DNA from: CAZPNX01 sp964518765
Lineage (GTDB): Bacteria; Edwardsbacteria; AC1; EtOH8
Reading direction: 5' to 3'
Assembly: GCA_964518765.1 (NCBI GenBank)
Contig: CAZFJC010000026.1
Location: forward strand, 1 to 34,454
Length of the DNA stretch: 34,454 nt
Part shown: positions 31,278 to 34,454 of the stretch, piece after piece
Layout: every line of letters starts with the position of its first letter
How positions within the stretch are numbered: position 1 is the stretch's first letter
Notes under the pieces: generated by a model
Told to the model about the DNA's origin: nothing
What the model saw: the letters and a program-made list of their open reading frames with translations, nothing else
The model's database searches: none
Translations under genes and position numbers: made by a program

Positions 31278-31883
31278 ATGGATCTGCTGCTGGCCACCAG
31301 AAACCGGGGCAAAGTCAGCGAGATGTCCCGCATCCTCCGGATGCCGGAAATCCGCCTGCTTTGCCTGGACGATTTTCCCGGCGCCCCCGAGGCCCAGGAG
31401 ACCGGGGCCAGCTTCGGGGAGAACGCGCTCATCAAGGCCCGGACCGCCGCCCGACATTCAGGGCTGCCCTCTCTGGCTGATGATTCTGGTCTGATGGTCG
31501 ATGCCCTGGGAGGACGCCCCGGGATATTATCGGCGCGCTATGCTGGTCCCGATGCCGACGACCGCGATAATATCGCCAAGCTCCTCAAGGAGCTGGCCGG
31601 CGTCCCGGCCGGTAAAATGACGGCCCGTTTCGTTTGCCACGCCGCCATGGTATTCGAGGGACGCGCCTACCAAGCCGAGGGGCGATTGGAGGGCCTGATA
31701 ATAACAGAGCCGCGCGGGACCGGCGGATTCGGCTACGATCCTATCTTCCTGCTGCCGGAGCGGAACCTTACCCTGGCCGAGCTGGCCCCGGAGGAGAAGG
31801 ACCGGATAAGCCATCGTTACCAGGCCCTTTCGAAGCTGAAGCCCCTATTGCTCCATCTGATGAAAAAAGCGGACGGAGTTTAA
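31278..31883 (+). CDS. rdgB: XTP/dITP diphosphatase (RdgB/HAM1 family)
   Basis: 201 residues from ATG 31278; an in-frame ATG at 31242 is part of the promoter and was rejected. The family landmarks are all present: ATRNRGK at the start (substrate site), GASFGENALIKART, LADDSGLMVDALGG with the catalytic Asp pair, GGFGYDPIF, and the closing SHRYQAL. The enzyme hydrolyses non-canonical purine triphosphates (ITP, XTP, dITP) to the monophosphate and pyrophosphate, keeping them out of DNA and RNA. The upstream promoter has its -10 box 6 nt before the ATG, predicting a leaderless mRNA. The stop codon lies inside the terminator hairpin. Length is normal for the family. Confidence 0.95.
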   Translation: MDLLLATRNRGKVSEMSRILRMPEIRLLCLDDFPGAPEAQETGASFGENALIKARTAARHSGLPSLADDSGLMVDALGGRPGILSARYAGPDADDRDNIAKLLKELAGVPAGKMTARFVCHAAMVFEGRAYQAEGRLEGLIITEPRGTGGFGYDPIFLLPERNLTLAELAPEEKDRISHRYQALSKLKPLLLHLMKKADGV

Positions 31884-31909
31884 ACTCCGTCCGCCGAATT
31901 CATTTTTTT
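31869..31909 (+). terminator. Terminator hairpin containing the rdgB stop codon
   Basis: A perfect 26-bp palindrome (31869-31894; half-site GCGGACGGAGTTT) with TTTAAA at its centre is followed by a TTTTTTT run. The rdgB stop TAA (31881-31883) sits in the middle of the palindrome, so the last codons help form the stem. Confidence 0.75.
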
Positions 31910-31943
31910 GAATTTGGAATTATAAATTGGTATTTTTTCATTG

Positions 31944-32020
31944 TGGGGTGGATAAGGGGACTCGAACCCCCAACCTCCGGATCCACAGTCCAGCGCTCTA
32001 ACCAATTGAGCTATATCCAC
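31944..32020 (-). tRNA. tRNA-His (anticodon GTG), CCA encoded
   Basis: The minus strand folds as a full cloverleaf. Acceptor GTGGATA pairs with TATCCAC, the D arm is GCTC...GAGC, the anticodon stem CTGGA/TCCGG holds CTGTGGA with anticodon GTG, and the T arm is GGGGG-TTCGAGT-CCCCT. C73 is followed by genomic CCA (31944-31946). A G at 32021 supplies the G-1 that histidine tRNAs need, pairing with C73. Confidence 0.97.
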
Positions 32021-32041
32021 CGTGTCCTGCCCAGCGAGATA

Positions 32042-32070
32042 ATTATACGATATTCGGACCTTTATTTCAA
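32042..32070 (-). promoter_or_regulatory. Sigma-70 promoter of tRNA-His
   Basis: On the minus strand TTGAAA (32065-32070), a 17-nt spacer and a perfect TATAAT (32042-32047) precede the tRNA by about 21 nt. Confidence 0.75.
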
Positions 32071-32096
32071 CTCCTTCAGATCCGGCCCCGCCAGGC

Positions 32097-32123
32097 AAAA
32101 GCCCTCCGCAAAGGGAGGGCTTT
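32097..32123 (-). terminator. Rho-independent terminator of the small lipoprotein gene
   Basis: AAAGCCCTCC (32098-32107) and GGAGGGCTTT (32114-32123) form a 10-bp stem, and TTTT follows on the minus strand. It is about 25 nt after the stop at 32149. Confidence 0.85.
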
Positions 32124-32148
32124 CTCGTAGAATAACCGATACCAGGTC

Positions 32149-32706
32149 CTACTTTTCGGCCAGCTTCTCCGCCAGCATACCTTGGATCTCGTTGCCTTTC
32201 TTGGTGACCTGCTCGGCCATGTTGACCGCGTCAATCAGCAAGCCCTTCTTGAAGGCGTCCTCGGCGGTCTTCCAGTTCTCCTCCATTTCCTTCACCCCGG
32301 CCCCGGCCTCTTCCTTGGCCGCCTTTTCCAATCCCTTGGCTTTGGCCAGCTGGGACTTGGTATCGGCTATCAGCTTGGGCACGGCCTTGGTCATCTCCTC
32401 CCAGACGCCCGGCAGTTCCGCCTTGCGGGCCTCTATGGCCGTCAGCAGGGCTTGGGCCTTGGCCGGCACCTCCTTGGCGATCTGGATGGCAACCTTGTAA
32501 TCTCCCTTCTCCAGGGCCCCCTTGGCATCGTTCAACAACTTCTCCACCGACTGGTACTGCTCGGGGATGTACTTCATGGCTTCGACCTTGACCGCATTCA
32601 GGGCCTCTTCGCCGGCCTTGACGGCCGCCTGGGCCGGGACCTTCATGCTGCAGGACACAAACGCCAGCGACAGGCCGAGGCAACACAGGACCACCAGTTT
32701 CTTCAT
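32149..32706 (-). CDS. Small helical lipoprotein of unknown function
   Basis: 185 residues. The signal peptide MKKLVVLCCLGLSLAFVSC ends in a lipobox-like FVSC, with lipidation expected at Cys19. The mature protein is almost entirely alpha-helical, Lys/Glu/Ala-rich and coiled-coil-like (EKLLNDAKGALEKGDYKVAI, TKSQLAKAKGLEKAAKEEAG), with VWEEMTKAVPKLIADTK as a clear amphipathic stretch. This kind of helical lipoprotein often links envelope parts or binds a partner, but no family is recognised. AGGGA lies 8 nt before ATG 32706. A perfect TTGACA-N17-TATAAT promoter (32746-32774) and a terminator frame it as a single-gene unit, so it is probably abundant. Confidence 0.85.
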   Translation of the reverse strand: MKKLVVLCCLGLSLAFVSCSMKVPAQAAVKAGEEALNAVKVEAMKYIPEQYQSVEKLLNDAKGALEKGDYKVAIQIAKEVPAKAQALLTAIEARKAELPGVWEEMTKAVPKLIADTKSQLAKAKGLEKAAKEEAGAGVKEMEENWKTAEDAFKKGLLIDAVNMAEQVTKKGNEIQGMLAEKLAEK

Positions 32707-32745
32707 GGGGGCATCCCTTTCTATATAATGTGGTTCAACCTTGAT

Positions 32746-32774
32746 ATTATAGTGAAATCGTCGCTGTTTGTCAA
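32746..32774 (-). promoter_or_regulatory. Perfect sigma-70 promoter of the small lipoprotein gene
   Basis: On the minus strand TTGACA (32769-32774), a 17-nt spacer and TATAAT (32746-32751) match consensus at every position. No operator-like palindrome overlaps it, so strong constitutive expression is expected. Confidence 0.8.
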
Positions 32775-32805
32775 TGCTTCTCGTTGCCTGGAAGCCTTTG
32801 GTTTC

Positions 32806-33249
32806 TCAGCCCAGCCGATTCGGCTTCGGTCCAGCCAAAGATCGGGCCCAGGCCCCCGCCAGCCAGCAAAGCATGGCCAGCCCCGGCTTTCTTCCGGCCA
32901 CCGCGCAACGGCAGTCGAGGCAGATACCGAACCAGCGGCCGCCTCTGCTAGGCGTCTTGGCTACGGCGCCTATGACATAGCTGGTGCCTCCGCACTTGGG
33001 GCAGATGGATACCAGACGACCCTTGGCCCAAGAGGCCGTCAGAGAGCCGACCGGTATCCCTAGCCTCCAACCCAGGGGCATGGCCAGAGCCGCGAAATGG
33101 GGCCTGCTCCGCCCCATGTTGTCGTTTAGGGCAACGGCCCCGCCGCCAGCCAACCCGCCGATCAACTCCACCAACCAGCGGCATTCCTCCTGGATACGGT
33201 CGAAGTCCAGTCCCGTCCCCCCGCTGGGGAACGTGGATTCTCTAGTCAT
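32806..33249 (-). CDS. Zinc-ribbon hypothetical protein
   Basis: 147 residues from ATG 33249; the open frame reaches further upstream but that part is a shadow of the preceding gene. The ATG overlaps the stop of the 77-residue zinc-ribbon gene (ATGA), implying coupled translation. The N-terminal half is helical (FDRIQEECRWLVELIGG). CPKCGGTSYVIGA and CLDCRCAV in the second half form a zinc ribbon with two CxxC pairs. A hydrophobic patch follows (GLAMLCWLAGAWARS). No family is recognised. The CxxC set suggests a nucleic-acid or protein-binding ribbon. It is the last gene of a two-gene unit. Confidence 0.6.
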   Translation of the reverse strand: MTRESTFPSGGTGLDFDRIQEECRWLVELIGGLAGGGAVALNDNMGRSRPHFAALAMPLGWRLGIPVGSLTASWAKGRLVSICPKCGGTSYVIGAVAKTPSRGGRWFGICLDCRCAVAGRKPGLAMLCWLAGAWARSLAGPKPNRLG

Positions 33250-33479
33250 GGCCGGATCCCGGGGGCCGAAGGCTGCATCCGGCTCTCCAAGGCCAGCGCC
33301 AAAGGTCGGTCGATCAGGTCCACAAAGCCGTGCCCGCAAACAGTGCACCTATATGCGGCCAGGGCCTGGAGATCCGCCTGGCCGTCCTCGCCCAGCTGGA
33401 CGATTCCGTCGAAGGCCACCCCGCAGCCACACCGGCCGCAGCGCATAGCTGTTTCCCTGTACTTTTCCTTTAGCTTCAT
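33246..33479 (-). CDS. Small zinc-ribbon protein
   Basis: 77 residues from ATG 33479, with AGGGGG about 8 nt upstream. MRCGRCGCGVAFDG and YRCTVCGHGFVDL form two CxxC knuckles of a compact zinc ribbon (about residues 13-52), leaving a disordered C-terminal tail ending SAPGIRP. Its TGA overlaps the ATG of the following zinc-ribbon gene by 4 nt, so the pair is probably one functional unit. Similar tiny ribbons are found in phage and mobile-element genes, and in ribosome- or RNA polymerase-associated proteins; nothing here decides between these. Confidence 0.65.
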   Translation of the reverse strand: MKLKEKYRETAMRCGRCGCGVAFDGIVQLGEDGQADLQALAAYRCTVCGHGFVDLIDRPLALALESRMQPSAPGIRP

Positions 33480-33529
33480 GGTCGCACCCCCTATCTGATG
33501 TTGTTGGCATTTTACGGCCGACCGGTGAC

Positions 33530-33558
33530 AAAAATCCCCCCCGCCTTTGGCGGGGGGG
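33530..33558 (-). terminator. Rho-independent terminator of the four-helix-bundle gene
   Basis: CCCCCCCGCC (33536-33545) and GGCGGGGGGG (33549-33558) form a perfect 10-bp stem with a TTT loop, followed on the minus strand by ATTTTTG. It is 26 nt past the stop at 33584. Confidence 0.85.
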
Positions 33559-33583
33559 TTATCATCGCTGAGGGCGAAGTTCT

Positions 33584-34000
33584 TTATTTGGCCTCGGCCG
33601 TGGCCGGGTTGCGCTGGTCCAGCTTGTTAAGCAGGGAGGCCAGCATCCTGATGATGCCGTTTAAAAGGTCCAGGCGCTGGTCGACCACCTCGCCAGGCAG
33701 GTACTTGAGCCGACCGACCTTGTGGTACCAGTCCTGGGTTTGGGCGGCATGGCCCTTGGCCGTCAGCAGCCGGGAGCGGAAGCCGGCCTGGCTGCCGTAG
33801 CCGCCGGCGATGCAGGCGCCGATGGCGCCGGCCGACCGCACCACCTGGCCAGCGGTCATGTAGGCGGCCCGCCCGTCCGGGAACTGCTCGGCGTCCTCGG
33901 CCGCCAGGGTGAAGAGCTCCACCGCCTTCTGCCAGACCAGCAGGTCGGTGAAGCTGCGGTATTTCTTGATTTCGTTGTTGGTGTTCTGGGTCGTTTCCAT
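33584..34000 (-). CDS. Four-helix-bundle protein (S23 / avd-like)
   Basis: 138 residues from ATG 34000, preceded by AAGGAG; the frame opens further upstream but without support. YRSFTDLLVWQKAVELFTLAA is the hallmark first helix of the S23/four-helix-bundle family, followed by FPDGRAAYMTAGQVVRSAGAIGACIAGG and two further helices. Homologues occur as 23S rRNA intervening-sequence proteins, as free-standing genes in many metagenomic genomes, and as avd accessory proteins of diversity-generating retroelements. No reverse transcriptase or rRNA is seen here, so it is probably a free-standing copy. A TATAAT at 34067-34072 lies upstream, but with only a poor -35. Confidence 0.85.
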   Translation of the reverse strand: METTQNTNNEIKKYRSFTDLLVWQKAVELFTLAAEDAEQFPDGRAAYMTAGQVVRSAGAIGACIAGGYGSQAGFRSRLLTAKGHAAQTQDWYHKVGRLKYLPGEVVDQRLDLLNGIIRMLASLLNKLDQRNPATAEAK

Positions 34001-34231
34001 TTCGTTTCTCCTTTGCGTTTTCACTGTACGCTTTGATTGGTTTGTTGCCCTCAGGCGATGGTTGATATTATAGATGAATGGGGTGACATTTTTTCGTCTA
34101 TCCACGAATGCTCGCGGATGAACTGTCCTTTTTTACGACGGGAGTGCCGGTTCGCCGCTTGTTGTTAGATATTGTATCTGGGACAGGTGACATATTCTGG
34201 TTGGTTGAGCGGATTGGCGTCATTCGCAGGA

Positions 34232-34262
34232 TGAAAAAGCCCCCCGGTAAAACCGGAGGGCT
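34232..34262 (-). terminator. Rho-independent terminator of tRNA-Arg
   Basis: On the minus strand an 11-bp stem (34238-34248 / 34252-34262, with one G-U pair) is followed by TTTTTC. It starts 8 nt after the tRNA CCA end. Confidence 0.85.
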
Positions 34263-34269
34263 GAATATC

Positions 34270-34346
34270 TGGCACGCCTGGCCCGATTCGAACGGGCGAC
34301 CCTCTGCTTAGAAGGCAGATGCTCTATCCACCTGAGCTACAGGCGC
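34270..34346 (-). tRNA. tRNA-Arg (anticodon TCT), CCA encoded
   Basis: The minus strand forms a cloverleaf. Acceptor GCGCCTG pairs with CAGGCGT (one G-U pair), the D arm is GCTC...GAGC, the anticodon stem TCTGC/GCAGA holds CTTCTAA with anticodon TCT, and the T arm is CCCGT-TCGAATC-style. G73 is followed by genomic CCA (34270-34272). It reads AGA codons, rare in GC-rich genes. Confidence 0.97.
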
Positions 34347-34382
34347 CCTTGCCGCGATGTTGCGAACTGATGAAGTCGTGAA

Positions 34383-34431
34383 ATTACGAAAAGCTGGCTT
34401 TAAAAGCGTCGCATCTTCCCGTTTTCGTAAT
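34383..34431. repeat. Inverted repeat upstream of tRNA-Arg
   Basis: ATTACGAAAA (34383-34392) and TTTTCGTAAT (34422-34431) are perfect 10-bp inverted arms 29 nt apart. GTTGCGA and TCGCAAC lie outside them as a further loose pair. The region 34347-34454 holds no gene. Confidence 0.55.
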
Positions 34432-34454
34432 CTCGCAACTTCTAAAAATGGTCG

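Noticed and set aside
34108..34311. 67-residue plus-strand frame before tRNA-Arg
   Set aside because: It runs through the tRNA terminator and into the tRNA gene; there is no ribosome site.
33584..34454. Diversity-generating retroelement suggested by the avd-like protein
   Set aside because: No reverse transcriptase, template repeat or variable repeat is visible in the window; the four-helix protein alone is common.
1..34454. CRISPR array or complete phage
   Set aside because: No regularly spaced repeats, cas genes, integrase, capsid or terminase genes were seen.

Overview
The window looks like a piece of chromosome from a Gram-negative (diderm) bacterium. It encodes an outer-membrane TolC-type protein, an Mla-type lipid transport set, a LolA-like protein, several signal-peptide and lipoprotein precursors, and a sigma-54 activator with a matching sigma-54 promoter. 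The strongly GC-rich coding DNA, many unrecognised secreted proteins and the gene mixture suggest an uncultivated lineage seen through metagenomes (for example the FCB / Edwardsbacteria / TA06 neighbourhood). That placement is a low-confidence inference. Almost all genes lie on the minus strand; only a nucleoside kinase and rdgB are on plus.

Layout. 1-1011: a secreted protein running off the left edge, with an AT-rich body and a GC-rich start. 1234-4070: small accessory genes (two HNH proteins, a degenerate GIY-YIG-like protein, two unknowns, an orphan CheC-like protein) separated by short repeats. 4249-9570: a very large kinase/TPR/GAF/sigma-54 activator, then a cluster of TGTCG sites, a terminator, a full-consensus sigma-54 promoter, and a tiny operon for a secreted proline-rich peptide and an Hfq/Sm-like protein. 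9756-18745: one probable operon, mlaE-mlaF-mlaD-tetR-tolC-adaptor-RND pump, headed by a perfect sigma-70 promoter with a TetR-type palindrome on its start region. 18954-26375: histidine phosphatase, CopA copper ATPase, TPR-esterase, an unknown lipoprotein, a MATE exporter and a LolA-like protein. 26396-31883: nucleoside kinase (+), a DUF4388 protein and a TPR membrane protein (-), and rdgB (+). 31944-34346: tRNA-His, a lipoprotein, two overlapping zinc-ribbon genes, a four-helix-bundle protein and tRNA-Arg.

How the parts work together. The most interesting unit is 4249-9570. The regulator gene sits directly upstream, in transcription order, of what looks like its own enhancer and target promoter, so kinase-linked signalling may switch on a secreted peptide and an Sm-like protein. 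The second is the joining of a lipid-transport ABC system and a drug-efflux pump under one TetR regulator. A third is a divergent pair of genes near 31.2 kb whose -10 boxes both lie exactly 6 nt before the ATG, which predicts leaderless mRNAs on both sides. All statements rest on reading the sequence and family knowledge; no database search was run.
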